DNA of 64,000 bases from Ascaphus truei (taxonomy: Eukaryota; Chordata; Amphibia; Anura; Ascaphidae), in NCBI GenBank assembly GCA_036426205.1, contig CM071567.1, forward strand, positions 295,878,204-295,942,203. Reading direction: 5' to 3'. The notes beneath the pieces are model-generated. The model saw only the letters and a program-made list of their open reading frames with translations, ran no database searches and was not told the origin of the DNA. This document shows, piece by piece, positions 54,477 through 64,000 of the stretch. Position 1 is the first letter of the stretch. Each line of letters opens with the position of its first letter. The position numbers were made by a program, and so were the translations under genes.

Positions 54477-56335
54477 TTATTTGTTAACTAGAAATGCTTT
54501 GAGGTCAAATTCAATATTCAAGCCCATAGGGGTCAGGGTTTTAAGCTCGTATATCCAAAACGACTCTTTTCTCCCAAGGAGACTATTGATGTTGCCCCCT
54601 CGCCAATTGGGTGTTAGTGCCTCTATAGCCACACATTTCAGTCCCGTAGGGTCTCTATTGTGTACTTGGAGAAAGTGATTCGATACATTGTGCGTGATTA
54701 AACCTTTCTTAATATTGTACACATGCTCGTACAAGCGGCGTTTAATAGGCCTTGTGGTCATTCCCACATACTGCAGACCGCAGGGACATTCCAACAGGTA
54801 AATTACATTTGTGGTATTGCAGTTAATGTGGTGTTTAATATTGTAGATCTTGGATGTAACTTTGGAGGTAAATTTCGTAGTTTTGATACTGTACTTACAC
54901 GCTGTGCATGTATTGCAAATGAAGTAACCATTGAGGCCGAAATTGCTAGAAGTTTTATTGCTGCGTAACAGGGGACAACTGGGTGCTAGACTGCGTCCAA
55001 GATTTGGAGCTTTGGTAAATACTATACTTGGCCTCTTCGGTAATATAGTAGACAAGTCTTTGTCCTTCAAGAGTATAGGCCAGTGTTTATTTAGAATTTT
55101 TTTAATATTTGGGACCATTGAATTGTACTGTGTAATAAAGGATAGTTTTGGACCTGTGTTGTTTTTCTTTTTATATTCAAGCAATGTGTTCCTGTCTAGC
55201 AATTCGACCTCAGATAGAGTCTGTTCTAATCGATTTAATGGATAATTACGATTAACAAATTTTTCTTTTAGCTCTTGTGCTTGTGTGTGGAATGTGCTAA
55301 TTTTGGAACTATTTCGTTTCAACCTTATAAATTGACCTTTGGGTATGTTATTGATCCACGCAGGGTTGTGATGGCTGCTGGCGTGCAAATAATTATTAGC
55401 CTGTACAGTTTTAAAAAAAGTTTTAGTGTGCATGATGTTGTTCTCTATATATATACATAAATCAAGAAACTCAATAGACGTGTTACTGGATGTGAACGTG
55501 AACTTAAGATTGAGTGAATTGTTGTTCATATAATCTTGGAATAAAATTAAGTCTGAAGGAGTGCCTGACCAAATAAAGAAAATATCGTCGATGTAGCGCC
55601 GCCATAGGATCAAGTTCGCTCCATAGGGACAGCTGTTCCAGATGCATTTATTTTCCCAGCTGCCCATAAATAAATTAGCGTAGCTAGGAGCGAACTTCGT
55701 ACTCATGGCGGTGCCACATGTCTGTAAATAATAAAATCCATTAAAATTGAAAAAATTATGTGATAAAATGAATTTAATACCCGTGACTAAAAAAGACTTA
55801 AGTGAGGGAGACATAAGGGGATCACCATCTAATACCCGGCCAACAGCCTCACAACCCTGAACGTGGTCAATAACAGTGTATAAGGAGGAAACGTCTGCTG
55901 TGACTAAATAAAACTGTTGTTGCCATTGGATGTCCCTGAGGTTCTGCAGTATGTGGGTCGTATCTCTCAAATAGGATGGGAGCTGGGTTACATAAGGCTG
56001 TAGATGAAAGTCTATGAATTCAGATAAGTGGGAGGTTAAAGATTGGATGCCGGATACGATCGGACGTCCAGGAGGGTTAAATAAATCCTTATGTATTTTG
56101 GGAATGATATAAAATATAGGTATAATGGGATATTGGTTGTATAAAAAATCAAACTCTTGTTTTGTCAATAGTTGTTGATCCAAGCCTGTCGTTAGAAATT
56201 CTAATAATTGTTGCTGATATTTAACAGAGGGATTGGAGGGCAGGGGCTGGTAGGTGGACACATCTGTGAGTATACGCATAGTTTCCTGGATGTAATAACT
56301 TTTGTCCATTATTACCAGCCCCCCCCCCCCTTATC
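54477..56335 (-). CDS. PLE3 reverse transcriptase-GIY-YIG endonuclease
   Basis: 610-codon RT-endonuclease part of the Penelope polyprotein. After the G run it reads LVIMDKSYYIQETMRIL, then RPIVSGIQSLTSHLSEFIDF, LVTADVSSLYTVIDHVQG (motif A Asp), QTCGTAMSTKFAPSYANLFM (motif B, Ser for the usual Gly) and WRRYIDDIFFIWSG (motif C). A thumb region, zinc linker CNTCTACKYS with KHHINC, and the GIY-YIG nuclease VIYLLECPCGLQYVGMTTRP follow, with RRLYEHVYNIKKGL and ESFWIYELKTL. It ends FDLKAFLVNK. All catalytic residues are present and there is no internal stop. It is joined to the upstream part only through a one-base frame change at the 12-base G run (56319-56330), which may be a frameshift site, a mutation or a sequencing error. 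Confidence 0.9.
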
Positions 56336-56914
56336 CGCTGGTTTAATCACGATCGAATCACTCTCCCCAAGTGTCTTAAGAATGTTTTTTTCCTCGAGGG
56401 TTAGATTATGTTTTCTTATTTTAAAGTGTTGGCTTTGTGTTTCTAGATCGTCCGTGACCATTTGTGAAAAAGTGCTAATAAAAGGGCCACTCATGAATTT
56501 GGGAAAAAAAGTGGATGGGTTTTTAAACTTAGATGTAGGAAAAGTGCTAATAGGTAGATTTACATTCAGGTCCTGCTTGGAAGCCACAACCCTAGCAAAA
56601 TATTTTTTAAGACACAGTTTCCTAATGAATCGCTGTGTGTCTATATATAACTGAAAGCTGCTCGGACCAACCACCGGAGAGAAGGAAAGCCCTTTGGACA
56701 GAACATCCTTCTCCTGATCAGTGATGGGATACTTACTGATGTTAAATATATGTGTAGAGTGTGTTGTTACCGTTTGTGGATCTTTCCCTGTCTTGCTACC
56801 TCCTCTTGTTCCTCTACCGTGCTTTTTCTTTTTCTGTCCCTGGATGTTCCCTCTCTCCCTAGTAGGTCTTTGATGGCCTCCCTCGCATTCTGTTGCTCCC
56901 TTGTTTTCCTCCAA
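56312..56914 (-). CDS. PLE3 middle region with RT entry motif
   Basis: About 200 codons in a frame of their own. A basic, Gly-rich start (RGNIQGQKKKKHGRGTRGGS) leads to LSKGLSFSPVVGPSSFQLYI and a region ending IVIKPADKGGG, the conserved entry to the Penelope RT. The frame differs by one base from the RT part downstream and from the N-terminal part upstream. The order of blocks matches PLE2, where LTKGLKFAPTVGPNNFGLFI precedes the same ADKG motif. It is therefore one segment of a single polyprotein rather than a separate gene. Confidence 0.75.
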   Translation of the reverse strand: MEENKGATECEGGHQRPTRERGNIQGQKKKKHGRGTRGGSKTGKDPQTVTTHSTHIFNISKYPITDQEKDVLSKGLSFSPVVGPSSFQLYIDTQRFIRKLCLKKYFARVVASKQDLNVNLPISTFPTSKFKNPSTFFPKFMSGPFISTFSQMVTDDLETQSQHFKIRKHNLTLEEKNILKTLGESDSIVIKPADKGGGGW

Positions 56915-56916
56915 TC

Positions 56917-57726
56917 TTAAAAAGAAAATGTGGAAGAAGAGGCTTTATCATCATGGTTAGAAGCAGATATTTTTTGTTCCAATTCAAGGTCAACTAATGG
57001 TTGGTATTTGTTGCTATGGTGATATTCCTCGAAGATAGAGTCAATTTCCCTGTCTAATTGTATAGTATTGGGAGCTGGTGAGGGGGGTTTGGGATACACC
57101 GTACCATCTCTTTGTGGTTTTAGCCGTGTAGTATCTCTTTTGGGCTTGGGTGTAATAAATTGCACGGGATTTTTGTCCCTAGTTACTGGAACAGATTTTT
57201 TATAGTGGTGGTGACTGGGGATTTTGTGGGAGTAGTCCCTGGGAATATTAGCTTTAAGATCCCTATGTTTATCCGTATAGGTGGGCTTAGTCTTCCAGCT
57301 CCTATAGCTGCCGGTTTTGTAGTCTATCCTGTCTCTTTGGAATTTGCTCTGCTTGCCAGCAATAATATCCCTTTGCACACTGTCCATTTTGCACTTGATT
57401 CTATCTTCTACCACTGCTAATTCACTATTGTTCTGGAACTTGGCAAACTGCTCTTTCATTGCATTTATTTCAGCATCTAATTTTTGCAGAACCATTTTAC
57501 GTTTTGAAATTAGTAATCTCATTAGTTCAAAAGAGCAATTGTCCAATAAACGATTCCATTCCAAAATGAATTCATCACTTTTGAAATCAGTGGTAGGTGG
57601 TTTAAATATTCTCAAACCTCGAGGTATTCTCTTTTGTTCTATGTATTTCTCCAATGTTATTGCATCCCATAGCTGTTTAGTTTCGTTCAGTAATAGAGTT
57701 TCTAACTTATCAGCTAGTACATACAT
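56917..57726 (-). CDS. PLE3 N-terminal domain (ORF1-like)
   Basis: 269 codons from an ATG preceded by an in-frame stop. It begins MYVLADKLETLLLNETKQLW, continues KRIPRGLRIFKPPTTDFKSD (RGLRI is reminiscent of vertebrate PLE N-termini), then a predicted coiled coil (KRKMVLQKLDAEINAMKEQF) and a basic, Pro-rich tail. A nucleic-acid-binding or RNP role is inferred. It ends at a TAA directly after a TTTTT run; a one-base shift there would join it to the middle region. Confidence 0.7.
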   Translation of the reverse strand: MYVLADKLETLLLNETKQLWDAITLEKYIEQKRIPRGLRIFKPPTTDFKSDEFILEWNRLLDNCSFELMRLLISKRKMVLQKLDAEINAMKEQFAKFQNNSELAVVEDRIKCKMDSVQRDIIAGKQSKFQRDRIDYKTGSYRSWKTKPTYTDKHRDLKANIPRDYSHKIPSHHHYKKSVPVTRDKNPVQFITPKPKRDTTRLKPQRDGTVYPKPPSPAPNTIQLDREIDSIFEEYHHSNKYQPLVDLELEQKISASNHDDKASSSTFSF

Positions 57727-57854
57727 ATCATCACATTTAACATCTATTTGAACCGGAATATACTATCAATGTCTATATTTCTGTTGGCCCTATAGGCAAA
57801 TAATTGAGACATATTGTTCAAGAAAAGCTGCTAACCTCAAAGGGGAATAACACT

Positions 57855-57977
57855 GAACAAAGGAAAAGGTAGCGCTAATCTAGGAAGGTGAAACCCGCAG
57901 CCTGTGATATAACTCTGACCCCCTGGGTCAGATGGGAGACTGGAAACAAATGTTATATCTATGGCGCTGGGTAGATA
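57855..57977. repeat. PLE3 pseudo-LTR, right copy
   Basis: Direct repeat of 53000-53122 at the 5' side of the element. Five bases (TCACT) separate it from the host duplication. Confidence 0.85.
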
Positions 57978-57982
57978 TCACT

Positions 57983-58153
57983 GCTCATTCAGCAGCAGGA
58001 GTTTAGCGTGTTAATCTTAGGCTCTCATTTCTCATTCAGTTTCTTTCACTAGACCTGATTGCTGTGGCAGCAGTAAAAAAACTAAACTATTCTTTACATA
58101 TATAAGTTTTTCACAGGGAAAAAATTAAAATAAAAGGAGCACTGGTGGAAGCT
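57983..58153. repeat. 171-bp direct repeat, right copy (target duplication of PLE3)
   Basis: Identical by eye to 52829-52999. After it the host sequence continues with CACAACACAGCC. Confidence 0.85.
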
Positions 58154-59870
58154 CACAACACAGCCAGACAGTCAGTAAATTGTAATTTCATTTTGAACCA
58201 ATTTAGTAAAAAAACAACAATTCTAAATAATCTGTCGTTTAATCAACTTCCTACTCAGAAGCTGGCAGGGACATGAAGACTGGCATGACACAGTCTTGGG
58301 ATATAAGTAAGCCTCTCTACACTGCTACTAGATAGATTAGTTCTACAATCTTTTATGATTGATTAAACTGTACTGTACACTTATTCAGATAGCATACTGC
58401 CCGGTAGAAAGCTGAGGAATTCTGATGCCACTCATGTCAGCTTCAGCTACATTTCTTTTTTTCCCACCCATTAACTTAGAGAGTCACAGTTGGGAGAGAG
58501 ATACACTGTGTGAAGCACGTACACTCCACCATGTTGGCTGCCCTTGTTCCCATCTTCTTCTCCTCCTCTATTTAGACCGACCATAATGTGGCAACATATA
58601 CCACAGACAACTATCACAACCACCATCACTCCCTTTTCCTGTGCCTCAATTTGATGTTGAAGTACCACTTGAGGTGAATGCATAACTGCACCTGCTGCTA
58701 CTACCAGGAATACCTCTACACTTTCTACAACCCAGTGACTGAGTGTATTTCAGTGGTCATCACTTGCTTCCTTTAATGGTGATGAGACTTACGATAGCAC
58801 TTTATCATTATCCTCCCTCTGCCTTTCCTCATCGAAAAATGCTGGCATTCTAGGGGACGAATTGGCTAATGCCAGTATTTACACAGCTTACCAGAGCTGT
58901 GAACTCCTAAAATGGCCTCATTACCTCACACAGCTTCACCATCAGATGCCACTGGTTAGACAACAAGTATGCCCTATCTAGGAACGTGGAGTTCTCCATG
59001 ATGTAGTCATTCAGTGCTTTGTGCTACTCATAAATCTGCTCTTGCTTGTAGAGGGTTACGTTCCTCTGAGAGGTATTGTACTTCTTTTTTGAGGTTGTGA
59101 CTTGGCAGGTTGTTATACTCCTGCAGGCAACAGAGGGCATTAAAAACTGTGTGGCTGGGACGTGGCCTAGAGCTCTGATGGCATGTCGCACAGAGCTTGA
59201 GCTTCACAATAGCAGGCTAAAAAACCCTGTGTAGTATGGCACTTATCTCACCTCTGTAGGGAGCCGGTTCTGGGACTCGGGAGAATCGGGGGAAGTTGCG
59301 GCTGCCATATTGCGGCTAGCGACGCGTGTGTACCAGGGGCTGTGTGTAGTGTGGCGGCCACGTTGTGGTTGGTGCCGCCTGGAGACCAGGAAATCCTCCC
59401 CTGCACTGGATGCAGCAAGGACAGTTCTAAGTTAGCCATGGGAGGAGCAGGTAGTGTCCAGGGAGCAGTCAGCTTTCTGGACAAGGCCAGACTTAACCCC
59501 CTTGGCCCCAGGTAGGCCCCTCATGGTAGCTGAGTGTATGAGGGATCGGCCACCACATGGGGATTACCCAGGAGTAAGACACCTCCATGGGGCAGGATAC
59601 CAGACTCTGCTGTGAGATACTCAGGTTGGAGACACAACCTCGTGCGTGGCCTGGACGTGAGGCGAGTGGGGATTGATGCTGGAGACCCTGTGGCGTGAGA
59701 CCTGACCACTCCCACCTTGGAAGTATCTCCTGGTAGGCCTGTACCAGGAAGGTAGAGTGCACCAATGATACACGATGGTTACGCTGCCCTCACATATACA
59801 ACTTGGAACAAGGGAGGCTCTGATGGACACAGGGTTACTGTTGCCCATGGTACCCTAAGTATTGGGGTAA
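58154..59870. other. No recognisable gene
   Basis: Short frames only, none with a known domain. From 59230 the DNA is GC-richer and contains GGCGGCCACGTTGTGG-like promoter-type sequence, but no supported exon. Confidence 0.45.
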
Positions 59871-59879
59871 ACAAGCACC

Positions 59880-60130
59880 CTTATTATTGCACTGTTATTG
59901 TATTGTTATCGTATTGCTGTGTTGCATATACTGTGGGATCACAGTAAAGACATATTGCATAATCTGTCGGAGTGTGATTTCTGGGGTATTCAGTATAGCT
60001 ATACCGGTTCCCGTGAGGAGCTATCCCGCCAATGCTGGGATCCTCATGGGTGGAGGCACTGCACTCATTCACCCCAGGCTTCCAAGGAGCGGAGGCTTGG
60101 GCCCCATGTACCCATAACAGGTAGCACCAT
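59880..60130. repeat. LTR-like repeat fragment related to 32700-32850
   Basis: ATTGTATTGTTATCGTATTG and a CAGTAAAGACATATTGC polyadenylation-like segment precede GCTGGGATCCTCATGGGTGG and CCAGGCTTCCAAGGAGCGG, a layout shared with 32760-32840. Confidence 0.35.
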
Positions 60131-60157
60131 AGCGCATAACGCCTGCAATTTCCCTTA

Positions 60158-60468
60158 GGCTGCATCTATGCTGCTGAAGACCGCGCGGAGGTGTGCGTGT
60201 GCATGACGTCACCCGCTTTTAGTGGGAGTGTTTTCTTTACAATGTAGATGTGGCGGGGGGGGGGGCGTGTCTATGGCACCATGGAGCTGGTTCGCCCTCA
60301 TTGGGCGAACCGCTCACGTGGCCTTGCTGTCGCAATGTACAATCAGATTGAACTGATTCCTCGTGCACCACGCACCCGCTCCTGCTGTCGCACACGCGGT
60401 CTATGGGTGTATGCCATAAGGCATTGTGATCGTGCCTCTGCGTGGTCTTCGGCAACATGGACGCCACC
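60158..60468. mobile_element. Harbinger-type MITE 1
   Basis: Ends GGCTGCATCTATGCTGC and, on the minus strand, GGTGGCGTCCATGTTGC continue as inverted repeats for about 35 bp, including GAAGACC. TTA flanks both sides (60155-60157 and 60469-60471), as expected for PIF/Harbinger. Interior 311 bp, non-coding. Confidence 0.75.
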
Positions 60469-60471
60469 TTA

Positions 60472-60818
60472 GGCCTCGATCAAACAGGCAGCTAACGGAC
60501 GTGCGTTCACGCTTACGAGCCTCTATCTGCTGGGTGATGTGTGAACATCCCCAGCAGACAGAATTACGCAATTGGGGGCATAACTTTAAAAAAAAGTGTG
60601 TGTGCTTGTGATTGGCTGGCGAAGTACACATGACGCGGCTGCCGCTTGAAATTTCAACTTCAGTTGAAAGCTTGAATTGCAACCGCGACAACGCTGCACT
60701 TCGCCACCGGGGGTCATTTTCTGTTTGAAAACTCCCACAGAACTCAGCGAAAGAGTGGTGAATGTGCGCGCGCACGTAAGTGCATGCACGTCGCATCGCA
60801 TTCTGTTTGAGTGAGGCC
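60472..60818. mobile_element. Harbinger-type MITE 2
   Basis: Left end GGCCTCGATCAAACAG and right end CTGTTTGAGTGAGGCC are inverted repeats. TTA flanks both sides (60469-60471 and 60819-60821). The left TTA is shared with MITE 1, so the two elements abut. Interior non-coding. Confidence 0.8.
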
Positions 60819-60829
60819 TTAGGGGTAGG

Positions 60830-62000
60830 GAAGGTGTGTTACACCTGTAAAATATAAACCCAGACCCCAGAAGAAGAAAATCAGCACCAAAGTATAAAGA
60901 AAGCCATAGGGTACATGGCAATACCATTTGGGGGCTTTTCGATGCAGCAGAGGCTGATCTGAGCCAACGAAAGGATTGGGGGGATCTAGGACCAGTTAAG
61001 CGGCCATTGTGTCCCAGAGCACCACCAAGGCAACTGCAGAAGTGGTAAGATCTGCTTCCCTCCTCCCATAATGCATTCATGCTCTTTGCTGGGCCTGGTA
61101 GGCAAAGCGGTTTCCCCCCTGGACGAGGGAGACCCCCCCTTGGGCGAGCTGATCCAATCCAGTGCGGATGTTCCCAGCAAAGACCCGATCTGGCCGCATC
61201 CCATGGTGGCTGCCGGCGGCCGGTGAGACAACAGCAAGGCAGCTGTGAAGGAAGCGGAGTGGCCATCTTGATTCCGCGCCCTATGATGGGGCTGCGGATG
61301 CGGCGGATCACATCTCCCGCTGGCACTTCAGATCCCCGGTAGAGTCCGGTGCCAGGCTGTGCGAACCACGTAGTGGTGGTCCCTGTGACTGGGTGTCAGC
61401 GTTTCTGATTTGCTTCCCTCGCATCTGACAGGATAAACCGGAGTTCATAGATCAAAGTCCAGTCTCTCCCACGAAGCCATAGGCTGCGGCCATGGAGATC
61501 GTGATGGCGCGCCGGAGGGCACACGCGATCACATAGATGTTCCTCTATGGGGCTGTCTATATAGTGCGCAAACGCGCACGGGAGCAGAGGCGCCGGCGCT
61601 CATGATGCAGGAGGGATCACGTGAGCAAATCAGCTCTTTGATGTCACTGCCTTGCCCCCCGACATGCGAGGAGGCGATCAGAGGAGTCTCGTGGTGAGTG
61701 CACAGCTTAAAAAAGGTACAGGCTCGGACTGACGGGAGAATTCTGATCAGCAATAGCTTCCTAGTAGGCCGCCAGGCATGGAGATTTCCACCCCACAGGA
61801 TGCCACTGGCTGATGCTGCTATTAACATATACAGTACAGAGGCATTTTCAGAGTTACTCTATGCAGCATTTTAAATGAGTAATTAGCAATTGGTTACTCG
61901 TCTTCGTATAGGGTTTTTAGGGGACCCATGCTCTATCTAATCCTATCTTCTGTTGTCTCTATCTGCCTTTATAAGAGGGCTTAGGTCAGTATACTTATAT
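60830..62000. other. No recognisable gene
   Basis: GC-moderate DNA with open frames on both strands (for example 60586-61326 minus) that contain no recognisable domain. A repeat-derived origin is likely. Confidence 0.4.
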
Positions 62001-62004
62001 GTGG

Positions 62005-62115
62005 TGTATGTATGTATGTATGTCTTTATTTATATAACAACATCCATGTACATAGTACTTCACATGTGACATAATAATACTGTACAACACAATGTAGATA
62101 CAAGTCTGGAAGGAA
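62005..62115. repeat. Dispersed repeat (GTATGTCTTTATTTATATA), copy 1
   Basis: Shares TGTATGTCTTTATTTATATA, ATGTACATA and CTTCACA with 62690-62800, in the same order and orientation. Possibly a LINE or SINE 3' end. Confidence 0.55.
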
Positions 62116-62119
62116 TGCT

Positions 62120-62685
62120 TTGCACTGTGGTTATACAAATGGAAATGAGAAAACAGTAAACTTCAACAAATTAGATTTTATTTTCCGTTTCTCCAACAGA
62201 CACAGCTAAAGCAGAATGATTATCCAACAGTATAGACTATATCTGGCTTTCAGCCAACAACCTCTCATCAAGTAGCACCAACTTGATACTTTCTGGCAAA
62301 CTGCTGCATAAAGATGAAAAATGTGCTATAGAAGTGTTGGAAACAAAATTACCTATCACAACATTCTGACCTACCTAATCAACCTCACTAATACTGCTGT
62401 TATTTGACACTATGCAACAAATAGTTGTAACTGGATATATTGCAACATGCGCAGCGTCTATACACAGTATGATCCTGGGTTGGACAATTTTATCTCACTG
62501 TATTATATGAGCAGCTTCTTTAATCCTCTCCTTTTTTTATTGTTTGCTTTAATAATAAGCATACATTTGAATTATGTTCATATTACTTACCTCGTATGGG
62601 ATTTGTTGTTGTATTCTATCAATTTTCAGACCAAGAATTATTGCAACCAATATATTTTTTTATTGTAAACATCATACAGTATTGT
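62120..62685. other. AT-rich DNA, no gene seen
   Basis: Short frames only, no domain or RNA signature. Confidence 0.5.
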
Positions 62686-62687
62686 AT

Positions 62688-62800
62688 TGTATGTCTTTAT
62701 TTATATAGCGCCATTAATGTACATAACGCTTCACAGTAGTAATACACATGGTAATCAAATAAATAACAGATAATATAAGTAGGTGTAAGAGCCTCCACCC
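62688..62800. repeat. Dispersed repeat (GTATGTCTTTATTTATATA), copy 2
   Basis: TATGTCTTTATTTATATAGC, CCATTAATGTACATAACG and CTTCACAGTAGTAATACA. Better preserved than copy 1. Confidence 0.6.
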
Positions 62801-62804
62801 CATC

Positions 62805-63840
62805 TGACATTGAGAAACTTGGGGCTAAATAATAGATATAGCAATAACATTATAGGTTTAGTGGCCCACTATTTCAACAACCACTTCGTACAGTTGTGGA
62901 AGAACGTAGGGGGGGAAATATTCCCCCATATTTTTCCACCCTCAACAAATGTAAATGGTAGCATGTAAACAGAAAGCATTTTTCCCAATTTGCCATTCAA
63001 CATTAGGGGCCCTATTGTTTGAGCAATGGTATTTGTGCACCATATCAAATGATTTGTGAATCATGCTTGAGCCCTTCTCAGAGTTTTAACTTCTTTGCCA
63101 TTATGAGTGGTCATATGCCCTATAAGTACAGGGCTATCCAGTTGAGTCCCTTTCTCCCACACCTCAAAATAGTATGGCAAAAAAAACAGGTGACTGCAGA
63201 GTTGCCAGCAACAGGTCGTTTTTTCCCCGGACAACCTGTTAAATCTTGGTGCCCTGTTTGTCCTCCAGAGCAAAATTACAACTACTTTTAGGGAGATAGA
63301 GGGACAGATATTAATACAGCTGCTGAGATAGGCATTGAGGAAAATGATGATGTTGATTAAACCTCCTTTTCAGTTTTATATCTCTTCAGCCTCATTGAGG
63401 GGCAGTGATTGTATGCACAGCGTACACTGTAGAAGACACTGAGACTGCAGCCTTTGGATTAGAAGGCTGCTGGAGCTCAAATACAACTGCTGATTTTTTT
63501 AAGTAGAAGAATGTTTTCATTGTCTTTTCTCAAGGGTCCCACTTCCTTTCCAGCCACTACCATAGCCTCCCCAGTAACCAGCTGAATCCTCTTTCTGTAT
63601 TTAAAGGTGTACAGATGCAGTCAGGTTTATTGTCACCCTGCTCAACGCTTGAGGTGGGTAAACTGCAGACCAAGTGTAGGCTGATTACAGCCAAGAGTAG
63701 CGCAGGGGAATTTCACATCAGGATAAACTAATCAGGGGTCCCTGCTTCTGAATGGGACTCCCACTATGTTAATCCTACTGTTCTGCCACAGTCTGTAAGA
63801 GCTAAGCCGTGAGAGCAGACAGAAGCCATCCCTCACTCTG
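62805..63840. other. No recognisable gene
   Basis: AT-rich to mixed DNA with short frames only. Confidence 0.45.
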
Positions 63841-63854
63841 CACACCTCTAACTT

Positions 63855-64000
63855 ACTACCGCTAAGGTAATTAAGGGGTTACTGGTGTTTTAATGAGGTG
63901 GGTGAGATGTATACTGTGGTTGCCCATGCGTGGGTGGTTTGGCTTCCTGGGAAGGTTGCAAGAGAGGTTATCCCCTAATTACCTTAACGGTAATCACCAA
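63855..64000. repeat. Palindrome-module fragment of the foldback family
   Basis: CGCTAAGGTAATTAAGGGGT near 63860 and TATCCCCTAATTACCTTAAC near 63969 are inverted copies of the same module found at 22581, 36542, 43206, 45229, 49660 and 49968. The element continues past the window end. Confidence 0.6.

Larger units (their letters stand above)
53000..57977 (-). mobile_element. Penelope-like element 3 (PLE3), full length
   Basis: Bounded by direct terminal repeats (pseudo-LTRs) of 123 bp at 53000-53122 and 57855-57977, both starting GAACAAAGGAAAAGGTAGCG and ending GGCGCTGGGTAGATA. Coding runs on the minus strand from 57726 to 54477, with a ribozyme in the 3' part. It is flanked by an identical 171-bp host duplication, which implies a recent insertion. 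Confidence 0.85.

Noticed and set aside
60586..61326. 246-codon minus-strand frame
   Set aside because: It begins in unassigned GC-rich DNA, crosses a Harbinger MITE and has no recognisable domain.
1..64000. tRNA, rRNA or other structural RNA genes
   Set aside because: I saw no A-box/B-box pairs with a cloverleaf or rRNA-like stretches on either strand; only hammerhead-type RNAs are supported.

Overview
The window is repeat-dominated vertebrate nuclear DNA. An anuran amphibian is the best guess. The grounds are inference: three Penelope-like retroelements (PLEs) of the GIY-YIG type, PIF/Harbinger elements with a separate Myb-like gene, an L1 fragment, hAT, Helitron and many MITEs, all in AT-rich DNA with abundant microsatellites. 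I see no intact host gene. Nearly every long reading frame belongs to a mobile element or to a simple-sequence array.

Layout. 1-4100: decayed HARBI1-like transposase with visible introns, then AT-rich DNA. 4129-4722: decayed forkhead-domain fragment. 5100-6290: simple repeats and a foldback with 96-bp arms. 6560-9366 and 10300-15240: two copies of one repeat, each with a fragmentary gene containing a decapeptide repeat; the second copy is interrupted by a ~1-kb insertion and by a 1.35-kb palindromic element. 15290-17760: C-rich and GT-rich arrays. 18053-19700: Myb/SANT-like gene and terminus of a Harbinger element; a second decayed copy lies at 29341-30960. 22380-25330: foldback fragment and dead L1. 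26706-27704: hAT element with an 8-bp target duplication. 28294-29029: Helitron. 33475-36155: 5'-truncated PLE1. 36430-37540: stacked hairpins. 42411-50840: large mirror-symmetric element with Harbinger-like ends, invaded by PLE2 (45275-49287). 51190-51750: inverted repeat whose loop is a canonical hammerhead ribozyme. 52829-58153: PLE3, full length, between identical 171-bp direct repeats. 60158-60818: two abutting Harbinger-type MITEs.

The main theme is hammerhead ribozyme folds tied to PLEs. Each PLE carries one 0.4-0.8 kb after its RT-endonuclease gene. Helix I differs in sequence between copies but stays complementary, so the fold is supported by covariation. Similar folds sit in the loops of the two palindromic elements, and at least five decayed ones are scattered elsewhere. 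PLE1 begins with half a ribozyme in inverted orientation directly against the truncated RT, which suggests that ribozyme ends help create the inverted-dimer structures.

A second theme is a Harbinger-like non-autonomous family built from hairpins and short exon-like blocks with splice signals. In the 42411-50840 copy these blocks are arranged in mirror symmetry around a divergent promoter-like core with CRE, CCAAT and TATA motifs. This is the best candidate here for something undescribed. Caution: several frame breaks sit at homopolymers, and repeat copy B differs from copy A mainly by small deletions, so part of the damage may be sequence error.
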